DNA of 15,106 nt from AP-16 sp036395835 (lineage in GTDB: Bacteria > Pseudomonadota > Alphaproteobacteria > Rhizobiales > Xanthobacteraceae), in the NCBI GenBank assembly GCA_036395835.1, contig DASWCW010000104.1, positions 1 through 15,106 of the forward strand, read 5' to 3'. The translations under genes were made by a program, and so were the position numbers. The stretch's first letter is position 1. Each line of letters starts with the position of its first letter. Positions 6,741-13,927 of the stretch are shown in pieces. Under the pieces are notes generated by a model. It saw only the letters and a list, made by a program, of their open reading frames with translations. It was not told where the DNA came from and searched no databases.

Positions 6741-6794
6741 GATAAACCCCACCTTGGCCTTGTTCGGGCCACATCTCGCGTTGATGCAAGCCGC

Positions 6795-7850
6795 ATGATC
6801 CATTCTCGTTCCGCCGCCCGCCGGTCCTGGCAGGTGATCCTCCCGTTCGCGTTGTTCGTGGCGCTTGCCGCGGGCTGGACCGCGTTGTGGTTCCATGCCT
6901 CCTCCGTCGCCCAGGCTTCGATCGCGGCCTGGCGAACCCGCGAGGCACAGCTCGGGCGGCTCTATAGCTGCGCGTCCGAGAACCTCGGCGGCTACCCGTT
7001 CCGCATCGAGGTGCGGTGCACGGAGGCGGGCGCGCAGATGCGCAGTGCCGATCCGCCGTTCGTGATCAGAGCCAAGGACCTCCTCGTTGTCGCGCAGGTC
7101 TACCGGCCCAATCTGCTGATCGCGGAAATCGAGGCGCCGCTCACGTTCGACGCTCCGAGCAACGGGGTGTCGTTCGTCGCCGACTGGACGCTGGCCCAGA
7201 CCAGCGTCCGCGGCCTGCCGCCGACCCCCGAGCGCATCTCGCTCGCGGTCGATCAATTCCGGCTCGACCAGAAGAGCCCGGCCGGCTCGCAAACCTGGCT
7301 GACCGCCAGGCATATGGAGTTCCATGCCCGGCTCGATCCGGGGTCGACCCCCGGCCGGCCGGTACTCGATCTCGCCGCGCGATTCGCCGGTGCCGCCTCG
7401 CCGGCGGCAGCTTCCCTCATGCCGGAGCCGATCGATTTCGAGGCGACGGCCGTGCTGCGCGGGCTCAAGGATCTCACCCCGAGGCCGATTCCCGCGATGC
7501 TGAGCCAGCTGCAGGCTGCGGGCGGCCGGCTCGAAATCGAGCATGCACGCTTTCAGCGCGGCGACATGATCGCGGTCGGGGCCGGCAGCCTCGGGCTCAG
7601 TCCGCAAGGGCGCCTCGACGGCACGCTGCGCATGACCGTCGCGGGTTTCGACCTCAACGTGCTCAAGCCGCTGTTTCCCGGCGTGAAGGTTTCGGGGTCG
7701 CTCGGCGGGCTGGGGACGAATCTGTTGGGCTTTCTCGGCGAGCCGGCGGAGCTCGAAGGCCGGCGCGCGGTCACCATGCCGCTCAAATTCGTCGACGGCG
7801 CGGTCTCGCTCGGACCGCTTGCGCTCGGCCGCACCGCGCCGCTGTATTGA
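6795..7850 (+). CDS. DUF2125 family membrane-anchored protein
   Basis: A 351-residue protein of the alphaproteobacterial DUF2125 family, recognised by WFHASSVAQ, the CASENLGGYPFRIEVRC segment and repeated domain-like beta patterns. Residues 12-32 form one hydrophobic segment with a basic N-terminus (HSRSAARR), so the protein is an inner-membrane anchor or signal-anchor type with the bulk outside the cytoplasm. Molecular function is not known. The ATG at 6795 has no clear binding site. The element ends within about 100 bases upstream, so the native leader and promoter may have been displaced. In related genomes this gene sits beside the aromatic/methionine cluster, which supports chromosomal status. 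It converges on the dehydrogenase gene. Confidence 0.85.
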   Translation: MIHSRSAARRSWQVILPFALFVALAAGWTALWFHASSVAQASIAAWRTREAQLGRLYSCASENLGGYPFRIEVRCTEAGAQMRSADPPFVIRAKDLLVVAQVYRPNLLIAEIEAPLTFDAPSNGVSFVADWTLAQTSVRGLPPTPERISLAVDQFRLDQKSPAGSQTWLTARHMEFHARLDPGSTPGRPVLDLAARFAGAASPAAASLMPEPIDFEATAVLRGLKDLTPRPIPAMLSQLQAAGGRLEIEHARFQRGDMIAVGAGSLGLSPQGRLDGTLRMTVAGFDLNVLKPLFPGVKVSGSLGGLGTNLLGFLGEPAELEGRRAVTMPLKFVDGAVSLGPLALGRTAPLY

Positions 7851-7854
7851 CCGG

Positions 7855-7868
7855 CCGGCGTTCGCCGG
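7855..7868. terminator. GC hairpin between convergent genes; weak terminator candidate
   Basis: CCGGCG and CGCCGG pair around TT, which in RNA means a 5-bp stem with a 4-base loop. It lies 4 bases after the DUF2125 stop and 21 bases after the end of the dehydrogenase gene on the other strand, so it could serve both. There is no T-run on either side. Confidence 0.3.
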
Positions 7869-7889
7869 AACGGGGAAGGGGGTCCGGGC

Positions 7890-8858
7890 CTATTCGGCGT
7901 CGGCCGCGTAGGGCCGCGGCAAGGGCGCGAGCGGCAGCGGTGCATGGGGGCGGCCGAAATCCGGCGCGCCGGAATCCTGCCCGAGCTCGACGATGCCGCG
8001 GCGGATCGCCCGCGTGCGCGTGAACAGATCGAACAGGGCTTCGCCGTCGGACCAGCGGATCGCCCGCGCCAGCGCGGCGAGGTCCTCGTTGAACCTGCCC
8101 AGCATCTCGAGCACCGCGTCGCGATTGGCGAGAAAAACGTCGCGCCACATGGTCGGATCGGACGCGGCGATGCGGGTGAAATCGCGAAAGCCGCCCGCGG
8201 AAAATTTCATGACCTCGGAGCGGGTCACGGTCTCGAGATCATCGACCGTTCCCACGATCGTGTAGGCGATCAGATGCGGCACATGGCTGGTGATCGCGAG
8301 CACCAGGTCGTGATGCTCGGCCGACATCGTCTCGACGTTCGAGCCCAGTGCCTGCCAGAACGCCGAGAGCCGGTCGACCGCGGTCGCATCGGCGTTCTCC
8401 GGCGGGGTGAGGATGCACCAGCGGTTGACGAACAGCTCGGCAAAGCCGGCGTCGGGCCCGGAGTACTCGGTGCCCGCGACCGGATGCGCCGGCACGAAAT
8501 GCACGCCGGCCGGCAGATGCGGCGCCATATCGCGCAGCACGGAAGCCTTGACCGAACCCACGTCGGAGACGATCGCGCCTTCTCTCAGATGCGGGCCGAT
8601 CTCGGCGGCGACCGCGCCGCTTTGACCGACCGGAACGCAGATGATCACCAGATCGGCGTCCTTGACGGCCGCGGCGTTCGTGTCGGCCACCTCGTCGGCG
8701 AGCTCGAGCTCGGCCACGCGCCGGCGCGTCGCCGCGGAACGCGCCGTGGCGACGATCGTGCGCGCGGCGCCGCAGGCGCGCGCGGCGCGCGCGATCGAGG
8801 AACCGATGAGACCGACCCCGATCAGCGCCAGCCGCTCGAATGATCCCGGCTCGCTCAC
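7890..8858 (-). CDS. tyrC: cyclohexadienyl (prephenate/arogenate) dehydrogenase
   Basis: A 322-residue NAD(P)-dependent TyrA-family enzyme that oxidatively decarboxylates prephenate or arogenate towards tyrosine. The Rossmann motif is ALIGVGLIGSS (glycines 14, 16 and 19). The catalytic region has SDVGSVK (98-104) and HPVAGTEYSGP (125-135), with the conserved His125. There is no ACT domain. The start is GTG 8856-8858, overlapping the aminotransferase stop as GTGA. The longer frame up to 9107 is out-of-frame translation of that gene. It is the last gene of the chorismate mutase - aminotransferase - dehydrogenase operon, the order expected for tyrosine synthesis. tyrC or tyrA are both used for this family, and cofactor and substrate preference cannot be read from the sequence. 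Confidence 0.93.
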   Translation of the reverse strand: MSEPGSFERLALIGVGLIGSSIARAARACGAARTIVATARSAATRRRVAELELADEVADTNAAAVKDADLVIICVPVGQSGAVAAEIGPHLREGAIVSDVGSVKASVLRDMAPHLPAGVHFVPAHPVAGTEYSGPDAGFAELFVNRWCILTPPENADATAVDRLSAFWQALGSNVETMSAEHHDLVLAITSHVPHLIAYTIVGTVDDLETVTRSEVMKFSAGGFRDFTRIAASDPTMWRDVFLANRDAVLEMLGRFNEDLAALARAIRWSDGEALFDLFTRTRAIRRGIVELGQDSGAPDFGRPHAPLPLAPLPRPYAADAE

Positions 8859-9958
8859 GCCGCACCCATGAATTGCGCCAGCGCGTCGACCACCAAACGA
8901 TTGGCCTCCTCGCTGCCGACGGTGAGCCGCAGCGCGCCGGGCAGGCGATACGGCTCGAGCCGGCGCAGGATCAGGCCGCGCCGGGTCAGGAATGCGTCGG
9001 CGTCCTTGGCGGTGCGCCCCCGCGCGCTCGGGAAATGGATCAGCACGAAATTGGCCGCGCTCGGCGTCACATCGAGCCCGAGCTTGCCGATCTCCTCGGT
9101 GAGCCACGGCAGCCAGCGCGCGTTATGGGCGGCCGAGGCCTCGACGTGATTGGCATCCTCGATCGCGGCAACGCCGGCGGCGATCGCCGGCTGGCTGACG
9201 TTGAAGGGTCCGCGGATGCGGTTGAGCGCATCTACGATGTGCGCCGGACCATAGAGCCAGCCCAGGCGCAGCGCGGCCAAGCCGTGGATCTTCGAGAAGG
9301 TCCGGCACATCACCACGTTGTCGGAGGTGGCGACGAGCTCGAGGCCGGACTCGTAGTCGTTGCGCCGGACGTATTCGGCGTAGGCGGCGTCGAGCACCAG
9401 CAGCACGGGCTCGGGCAAGGCGCGGCGCAAGCGCTGGACCTCGTCGAACGGCAGATAGGTTCCGGTCGGATTGTTGGGATTGGCGATGAAGACGATCTTC
9501 GTGCGGGGGCTCACCGCGGCGAGGATCGTGTCGACGTGCGCCGTGTAGTTCTGTTCCGCGGCGACGACCGGGGTTCCGCCGGCCGCGAGCGCCGCGATCG
9601 GATACACCAGGAAGCTGTGGGTGGTGTGGATCGCCTCCTCGCCGGGCCCCAGAAAGGCTTGCGCCAACAGATGCAGCAATTCGTCGGATCCCGCCCCGCA
9701 GATGATGCGCGCCGGATCGAGCCCGAACGCGCGGCCGATCGCCTCGCGCAGCGCCGAGGCCGAGCCGTCGGGATATTCGGCAAGCGTAGCGCCGGCGGCA
9801 TGATAGGCCGCGAGCGCCTTCGGGCTCGGTCCGAGCGGCGTCTCGTTCGAGGACAGTTTGAACACTTTGGCCGCGTCCGGCGCGGTGCTCTTGCCCGGCA
9901 CATAGGCCTCGATCGCGAGCACGCCGGGGCGCGGTTCGGGACGCTGTCGTGCGGACAT
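8855..9958 (-). CDS. hisC: HisC-like histidinol-phosphate / aromatic aminotransferase
   Basis: A 367-residue fold-type I PLP aminotransferase. Recognisable parts are KLSSNETPLGPSPKA (34-48), YPDGSASALREAIG (62-75), ANPNNPTGTY (159-168), VLDAAYAEY (188-196), and the Schiff-base lysine Lys223 in RTFSKIHGLAALRLGW. The start is ATG 9956-9958 behind GGAG with 6-base spacing. An in-frame TTG at 10036 would add 26 residues but has no binding site. The histidine-pathway reaction is histidinol-phosphate plus 2-oxoglutarate from glutamate plus imidazole-acetol phosphate. Because it sits between chorismate mutase and the tyrosine dehydrogenase, it probably also or mainly serves aromatic or prephenate transamination, as described for the Zymomonas tyrC-linked HisC. 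The name is therefore family-level. Confidence 0.9.
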   Translation of the reverse strand: MSARQRPEPRPGVLAIEAYVPGKSTAPDAAKVFKLSSNETPLGPSPKALAAYHAAGATLAEYPDGSASALREAIGRAFGLDPARIICGAGSDELLHLLAQAFLGPGEEAIHTTHSFLVYPIAALAAGGTPVVAAEQNYTAHVDTILAAVSPRTKIVFIANPNNPTGTYLPFDEVQRLRRALPEPVLLVLDAAYAEYVRRNDYESGLELVATSDNVVMCRTFSKIHGLAALRLGWLYGPAHIVDALNRIRGPFNVSQPAIAAGVAAIEDANHVEASAAHNARWLPWLTEEIGKLGLDVTPSAANFVLIHFPSARGRTAKDADAFLTRRGLILRRLEPYRLPGALRLTVGSEEANRLVVDALAQFMGAA

Positions 9959-10046
9959 CGAAAGCTCCGGTCGCGGCCGTTCGGCTGAGCGCGATACGGC
10001 CGCGCGTGTTCTGATGCCGATGGCGTCGGGAATCAAGCTCGACCGG

Positions 10047-10928
10047 TCAGCGGCTGCTCGCCACCAATCCGGACGCGGAGACCATATAGCGCGTGGCGTG
10101 GCTGCCGACGAGGGCCGAGGAGGCGACCGACGCCCCGGCGGCGACCAGCGCCGCGCCGATCTCGTCGAGCGTTCGGCCCCGCGGCACGGAGATCAGTAAG
10201 GCGGCGCCGTCGGAGACGCGGTCGGGGACCGCGAGCACGTCGGCGAGCGTGCCGATCGCCCGCGACGCCGCCGCTCCCCAGCCCGCCACCTTGACGCTCC
10301 ACACTTCCACTTCCTTCACCATGGCATCGGGAGCCGAGCGCGACACCACGAACACCGGCAGGCCGGCCGGATGATCGGCGCGCTCGACGAAGGGGAGCCG
10401 CGCGATGATCTTCGGCTCGCGCTCGCCTTCGAGCGCCGGCCACCACGCCGGGACGCCCGCCACCAGCGTTGCCGGCACCAGCGCGAGATCGCCCTTCGAA
10501 GCCGATACCGCCGCGACCGCGGCCGCGGCTCCCATGTGCGCCACGAACGGCACTGTGAAGCCGAAATGAAAGCGGGCGGAATCCCGCATGGCCGATTCGC
10601 CCGAGGAGAGATCCGCGTGAACCGCGTAAGGCGCCTGCACATAGGTGAAAGTGGCGATGATCACCCGCCAGATGCTCTCGGCGGTGTCGAGCGGCAGGAT
10701 CCCGCGATGCCGCTCCACCAGTCGGCGCATCATCTCGGCCTCGCGCGCCGGCCGGAACGCCGATCCGGATTCCTGGGTGCGCTTGGCGCGGATCAGCCGG
10801 TCGATGATCTCGCCGCGCTCGATGAGAAGCGCATGCATCGCCGCGTCGATGCGGTCGATCTCGCGTCTGAGATCGGCGAGCGAAGGTGCTTGGCCCATGC
10901 GTGTCTGGCCCATGCGTGTCTGGCCCAT
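10047..10928 (-). CDS. chorismate mutase (AroQ domain) with a degenerate prephenate-dehydratase-like C-terminal region
   Basis: Up to 293 residues, first gene of the aromatic operon, converting chorismate to prephenate. The AroQ helical domain covers about residues 16-100. Arg21 (DLRREIDRID), Arg38 (LLIERGEIIDRL) and Lys49 (RAKRTQ) align with active-site Arg11, Arg28 and Lys39 of the E. coli enzyme, and FRPAREAEMMRRL follows. The remaining 190 residues look like a prephenate-dehydratase fold without the Thr-Arg-Phe motif. GLPVFVVSR stands where that motif would be, so dehydratase activity is unlikely. The start is ambiguous, because a 15-bp tandem repeat supplies three in-frame ATGs (10928, 10913, 10898), none with a good binding site. 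The shortest form gives 283 residues. Confidence 0.88.
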   Translation of the reverse strand: MGQTRMGQTRMGQAPSLADLRREIDRIDAAMHALLIERGEIIDRLIRAKRTQESGSAFRPAREAEMMRRLVERHRGILPLDTAESIWRVIIATFTYVQAPYAVHADLSSGESAMRDSARFHFGFTVPFVAHMGAAAAVAAVSASKGDLALVPATLVAGVPAWWPALEGEREPKIIARLPFVERADHPAGLPVFVVSRSAPDAMVKEVEVWSVKVAGWGAAASRAIGTLADVLAVPDRVSDGAALLISVPRGRTLDEIGAALVAAGASVASSALVGSHATRYMVSASGLVASSR

Positions 10929-10930
10929 GC
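10891..10930. repeat. 15-bp tandem repeat that triplicates the chorismate mutase start codon
   Basis: The unit TGGCCCATGCGTGTC occurs twice exactly (10891-10905 and 10906-10920), followed by its first ten bases (10921-10930). On the minus strand each copy carries an ATG in the same frame, giving Met-Gly-Gln-Thr-Arg twice and then Met-Gly-Gln. The unit length is a multiple of three, so copy-number change would keep the frame. Confidence 0.9.
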
Positions 10931-11016
10931 TGGTCCGGCGTCGATCAGCAATCGGGAACCCGCCATCCTTGCGCCGCCATTGATAGGTGCCAAGCAGGGC
11001 GAAATCAAAGAAAACG

Positions 11017-11045
11017 TTGACGTTGCGGCACTGCTTCCCTACCTA
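11017..11045 (+). promoter_or_regulatory. candidate metXW promoter
   Basis: TTGACG (11017-11022) matches the -35 consensus in five of six positions. TACCTA (11040-11045), a poor -10, follows after 17 bases. The site is in the 215-bp divergent intergenic region, about 100 bases before metX. Alphaproteobacterial -10 boxes are often degenerate, so this is only a candidate. I saw nothing convincing for the divergent chorismate mutase operon. Confidence 0.3.
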
Positions 11046-11089
11046 CGCCCCCGCGGCGCCGGCGTGGACGCGATCGGCTCGATTCGCCT

Positions 11090-11128
11090 GCAGCCGCGTT
11101 CGGAAGCCGTATTCTGAAGCCGTGTTCT
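11090..11128 (+). repeat. three tandem 13-bp repeats in the metX leader
   Basis: GAAGCCGTATTCT (11103-11115) and GAAGCCGTGTTCT (11116-11128) differ by one base. A degenerate copy, GCAGCCGCGTTCG (11090-11102), matches the second in 10 of 13 positions. The array ends 15 bases before the metX start codon and overlaps no gene. Confidence 0.7.
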
Positions 11129-11143
11129 AACGAGAGCGCCGCA

Positions 11144-12337
11144 ATGGCCGATGCCAGCCTCAGCGTCGTACGGGAAGCGACGGGCCGCTCCCGCGAGGCG
11201 GAGAACCCGCAGTCTCCGCTCGTGCGGTTCGGGCCGGACAAACCGCTGCGGCTCGATGCCGGCGTCGATCTCACCCCGTTCCAGATCGCCTATCAGACCT
11301 ACGGCGAGCTCAATGCCGAGCGCTCGAATGCGGTGCTGATCTGCCACGCGCTGACCGGCGATCAGCACGTCGCCAACCTGCATCCGGTCACCGGCAAACC
11401 GGGCTGGTGGGAGACGATGGTGGGCCCCGGCCGGCCGATCGACACCGAACGCTATTTCGTCATCTGCCCGAACGTGGTGGGCGCCTGCATGGGGACCACC
11501 GGACCCTCGTCGCTCAATCCGGCGAGCGGCGAGCCCTGGGGCCTCAACTTTCCGGTCATCACCATTCGCGACATGGTGCGGGCCCAGGCGATGCTGCTCG
11601 ACCATCTGGGCGTACCGTCGCTGTTCGCGATCGCCGGCGGCTCCATGGGCGGCATGCAGGTCCTGCAATGGGCGGCGAGCTATCCGGAGCGGGTGTTCGC
11701 GGCGCTGCCGATCGCGGCGTCGACCCGGCATTCGGCGCAAAACATCGCCTTCCACGAGGTCGGGCGCCAGGCGGTGATGGCCGATCCCGAGTGGCGCGGC
11801 GGGCGCTACCTGCTCGAGGGCACCAATCCGCGCCGCGGGTTGGCGGTGGCGCGCATGGGCGCGCACATCACCTATCTGTCGGACGCCGCCCTGCATCGCA
11901 AGTTCGGCCGGCGGCTGCAGGATCGCTCCAATCCCACGTTCTCGTTCGACGCCGACTTCCAGGTCGAGAACTATCTGCGGCACCAGGGCATCTCCTTCGT
12001 CGAGCGGTTCGATGCCAACAGCTATCTGTATCTGACGCGGGCGATGGACTATTTCGATCTCGCCGCCGATCACGACGGCGTGTTGGCGCAGGCGTTCCAG
12101 CGGGCGCGGACGCGGTTCTGCGTCATCTCGTTCACCAGCGACTGGCTGTTTCCGACCGCGGAATCCCGCGCCGTCGTCCATGCGCTCAATGCCGCGGGCG
12201 CCCCGGTCTCCTTCGCCGAGATCGAGACCGACAAGGGCCACGACGCCTTCCTGCTGGAGGAACCGGAGCTGTTCGCCATCGTGCGCGGCTTCCTCGAAGG
12301 CGCCGGCAGGCTGCGCGGGCTCGCGCCCGGCAAATAA
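11144..12337 (+). CDS. metX: homoserine O-acyltransferase (MetX family)
   Basis: A 397-residue alpha/beta-hydrolase-fold enzyme that acylates homoserine (acetyl-CoA in most MetX, succinyl-CoA in some) for methionine synthesis. The nucleophile elbow is AGGSMGGMQ with Ser167. The acid is Asp333 in FTSDWLFP and the base is His366 in DKGHDAFL, completing the triad. HALTGDQHVA (68-77) and NVVGACMGTTGP (110-121) are family signatures near the substrate pocket. The start at ATG 11144 follows GAGAG at 7 bases. An N-terminal extension of about 25 residues precedes the conserved region. It shares a transcript with metW, whose ATG is 2 bases after its stop. Acetyl or succinyl specificity cannot be decided here. 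Confidence 0.95.
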   Translation: MADASLSVVREATGRSREAENPQSPLVRFGPDKPLRLDAGVDLTPFQIAYQTYGELNAERSNAVLICHALTGDQHVANLHPVTGKPGWWETMVGPGRPIDTERYFVICPNVVGACMGTTGPSSLNPASGEPWGLNFPVITIRDMVRAQAMLLDHLGVPSLFAIAGGSMGGMQVLQWAASYPERVFAALPIAASTRHSAQNIAFHEVGRQAVMADPEWRGGRYLLEGTNPRRGLAVARMGAHITYLSDAALHRKFGRRLQDRSNPTFSFDADFQVENYLRHQGISFVERFDANSYLYLTRAMDYFDLAADHDGVLAQAFQRARTRFCVISFTSDWLFPTAESRAVVHALNAAGAPVSFAEIETDKGHDAFLLEEPELFAIVRGFLEGAGRLRGLAPGK

Positions 12338-12339
12338 TC

Positions 12340-13002
12340 ATGCTCAAGCGCCTCACCAAAGATCTCACCATGGCCGAGGCGGCGCGCGCGCAGGGCGGCG
12401 CCCGCGTCGATTTCCTGTTCGTCGCCGACATGGTCGAGCGCGGCGCCAAGGTGCTCGACGTCGGATGCGGCGACGGCGAGCTGCTGCGCATCATTTCGGA
12501 GCGGCGCGGGATCGACGGCCGCGGCATCGAGATTTCGCGCGAAGGCGTCAACGAATGCGTCGCCAAGGGCCTCGCGGTCATCCAGGGCGACGCCGACACC
12601 GACTTGGTCGATTATCCCGACAATTCCTTCGACTATGTGATCCTGTCGCAGACCCTGCAGGCGACGCGCCATCCCCGCCAGGTGCTCGAGCACATGCTGC
12701 GCATCAGCCGGCACGCCATCGTGTCCTTCCCGAATTTCGGCCATTGGCGCATCCGCCTGCAGATCCTGCTCGGCGGACGCATGCCGCGAACCGACAATCT
12801 GCCCTACAGCTGGTACGACACGCCCAACATCCATTTCTGCACGATCAAGGATTTCCGCGACCTGTGCACGGCGATCGGGGTCAAGATGGAGCGTGCGGTC
12901 GCGCTCAACGCCTGGGGCAAGCCGCTGCGGTTCAACGCGCCGTGGTGGTTCTGGAACCTGTTCGGCGAGCAGGCGGTATTTTTGCTCAGCCGCAAGGTTT
13001 AG
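12340..13002 (+). CDS. metW: MetW, methionine biosynthesis protein
   Basis: A 220-residue protein with a class I methyltransferase-like fold. Motif I is VLDVGCGDGELL (about 43-54). FDYVILSQTLQATRHPRQVLEHMLRI and the family-specific NLPYSWYDTPNIHFCTIKDF follow. MetW proteins occur next to metX in proteobacteria and are reported to be needed for, or to activate, MetX rather than to have a proven methyltransferase reaction. The length is normal. The start is ATG 12340-12342, 2 bases after the metX stop, indicating tight translational coupling. The following MOSC gene is convergent, with only 20 bases between stops and no terminator seen. Confidence 0.93.
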   Translation: MLKRLTKDLTMAEAARAQGGARVDFLFVADMVERGAKVLDVGCGDGELLRIISERRGIDGRGIEISREGVNECVAKGLAVIQGDADTDLVDYPDNSFDYVILSQTLQATRHPRQVLEHMLRISRHAIVSFPNFGHWRIRLQILLGGRMPRTDNLPYSWYDTPNIHFCTIKDFRDLCTAIGVKMERAVALNAWGKPLRFNAPWWFWNLFGEQAVFLLSRKV

Positions 13003-13022
13003 CTCAAACAAGCCGGCCAGTA

Positions 13023-13793
13023 TCAATCACTCTCCGCCACCGCATCCCCCACCGCGATCTCGCCGCCTGCCATCACCTCGGCATAGACGCCGCAGTCGCC
13101 ATGGCCGAAGGCTCGCAACAGCGTGCCGGGGATCGGCAGGTCGCGCGCGGCGGTCAGCGGATCGACCTCGGTCGCGGCGCAGCGCCGGATGCGCTTGACG
13201 ATCTTCACTCTTGCGGCCGAGCCGATGCCGATCTCGCGATCCATCAGCGAGAACTCGTGCCAGGCCGGCCAGCCCGCGACATAGAGATTGCCGCGAAAGC
13301 GCACGGGATCGACCGGCGCGCCGATCGCGGTCTCGATTGCGGCGACCGAAGCCGGATTGATGATCGAAACGACCTTGCGGGCGACGTCGGAGAAGCTGTG
13401 CCCGCCTCCGTGCAGCACCCGCGGCGGGCCGCGCAGCTCATCCGCGCAGAATTCGGCGAAGAAGCCCTCGATGCTCGCGCGGCCCGCGGGCGTGCGCAGA
13501 TCGCCAGAGGCGACCCTCGCGCCTTCGAGCTCGATCGCGAGCATGTGGGTCGCGGCATCGAATCGCGCCTGGAGCCGGGCCAGACGCTCGTTGCGCATCA
13601 GCATCAGGAAGCGCTGCTTGGGCAGATAGGCGGGGGCCGCGGGATCGAAACCCGAGGGGCCGTTCTCGATGGCGTAGAGCCGGTCGGCCGCAATGGTCTG
13701 GCCCGCCGCAAGCCGAGTCGACACCAGGCTCTCGGCGCTCAGACCCTTGACCGGGTATCGGTAGATCGCGGCGATTGTCGGCGAACGGTTCAT
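13023..13793 (-). CDS. MOSC domain protein (molybdenum cofactor sulfurase C-terminal-like)
   Basis: A 256-residue protein with an N-terminal MOSC beta-barrel segment (IAAIYRYPVKGLSAE) and a C-terminal MOSC domain. The C-terminal domain holds FRGNLYVAGWPAWHEF and the conserved cysteine in KRIRRCAATEVDP, residue 205 from the chosen start. MOSC proteins such as YcbX/YiiM and mARC bind molybdenum cofactor and often reduce N-hydroxylated compounds. The exact substrate here is unknown. The start chosen is ATG 13791-13793 (MNRSPTIAA), with an AAGGGG about 10 bases upstream. An in-frame ATG at 13817 would add eight residues but has no binding site. It is divergent from clpB and stands alone. Confidence 0.88.
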   Translation of the reverse strand: MNRSPTIAAIYRYPVKGLSAESLVSTRLAAGQTIAADRLYAIENGPSGFDPAAPAYLPKQRFLMLMRNERLARLQARFDAATHMLAIELEGARVASGDLRTPAGRASIEGFFAEFCADELRGPPRVLHGGGHSFSDVARKVVSIINPASVAAIETAIGAPVDPVRFRGNLYVAGWPAWHEFSLMDREIGIGSAARVKIVKRIRRCAATEVDPLTAARDLPIPGTLLRAFGHGDCGVYAEVMAGGEIAVGDAVAESD

Positions 13794-13907
13794 CGGCCGG
13801 GCCCCTTCCGTGGCCATTGCTTAGCCGTGCCGCGCGCTGCCGACGAGTCCATGAAAATCCGATCCGGCCTCTTCCGCGCCGCAGGCCCTCCTCCTACATC
13901 TTGGGAG

Positions 13908-13927
13908 CGGACCGCCACTGGGGTCCG
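13908..13927. repeat. inverted repeat in the MOSC-clpB intergenic region
   Basis: CGGACC (13908-13913) and GGTCCG (13922-13927) are exact inverted copies around 8 bases, about 75 bases before the clpB start. It could be an operator or a leader hairpin. It does not match the CIRCE element, and I could not identify a convincing heat-shock sigma promoter around it. Confidence 0.3.

Larger units (their letters stand above)
1..6790. mobile_element. one end of an integrated phage-like element (integration and replication module)
   Basis: All genes from the left edge to 6617 lie on the minus strand. They include a tyrosine recombinase, an excisionase-like HTH protein, a ParB-domain protein, a phage-type DNA polymerase and a protein with an SSB-like tail. 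Sample 60-base rows counted by hand give roughly 48-60% G+C here, against about 70% in the chromosomal genes after 6795. The recombinase sits at the end that touches conserved chromosomal genes, as is usual for integrated phages and integrative elements. The attachment core should lie between about 6680 and 6790, but the partner repeat is outside the window, so the exact edge is unknown. No structural, terminase or conjugation gene is visible, so prophage and integrative plasmid cannot be told apart. Confidence 0.8.

Noticed and set aside
6620..6794. tRNA gene or tRNA fragment as integration target
   Set aside because: No T-loop (GTTCGAATC-like) sequence or cloverleaf is visible between the recombinase and DUF2125.
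6618..7607. Long upstream extension of the recombinase frame (752 residues)
   Set aside because: The extension is antisense to the DUF2125 gene, Arg/Pro/Gly-rich and unlike any integrase. ATG 6617 has a strong ribosome site and a candidate promoter.
7016..8023. 335-residue plus-strand frame over DUF2125 and the end of tyrC
   Set aside because: Arg/Ala/Pro-rich out-of-frame reading that crosses the end of one real gene into the antisense of another.
8840..9988. 382-residue plus-strand frame opposite hisC
   Set aside because: Antisense shadow of an enzyme with all family motifs. No ribosome site or recognisable protein pattern.
10931..11143. SAM-II riboswitch upstream of metX
   Set aside because: Expected in some alphaproteobacteria, but I could not find the conserved GGTGATTT-type core or a pseudoknot arrangement in this leader. 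A covariance search would be needed to exclude it fully.
11039..12241. 400-residue minus-strand frame opposite metX
   Set aside because: Mirror frame of a GC-rich gene with a complete MetX catalytic triad on the plus strand. The composition (His, Arg, Gly rich) is typical of such shadows.
13003..13022. Terminator between convergent metW and MOSC genes
   Set aside because: Only 20 bases separate the stops and they form no stable stem.
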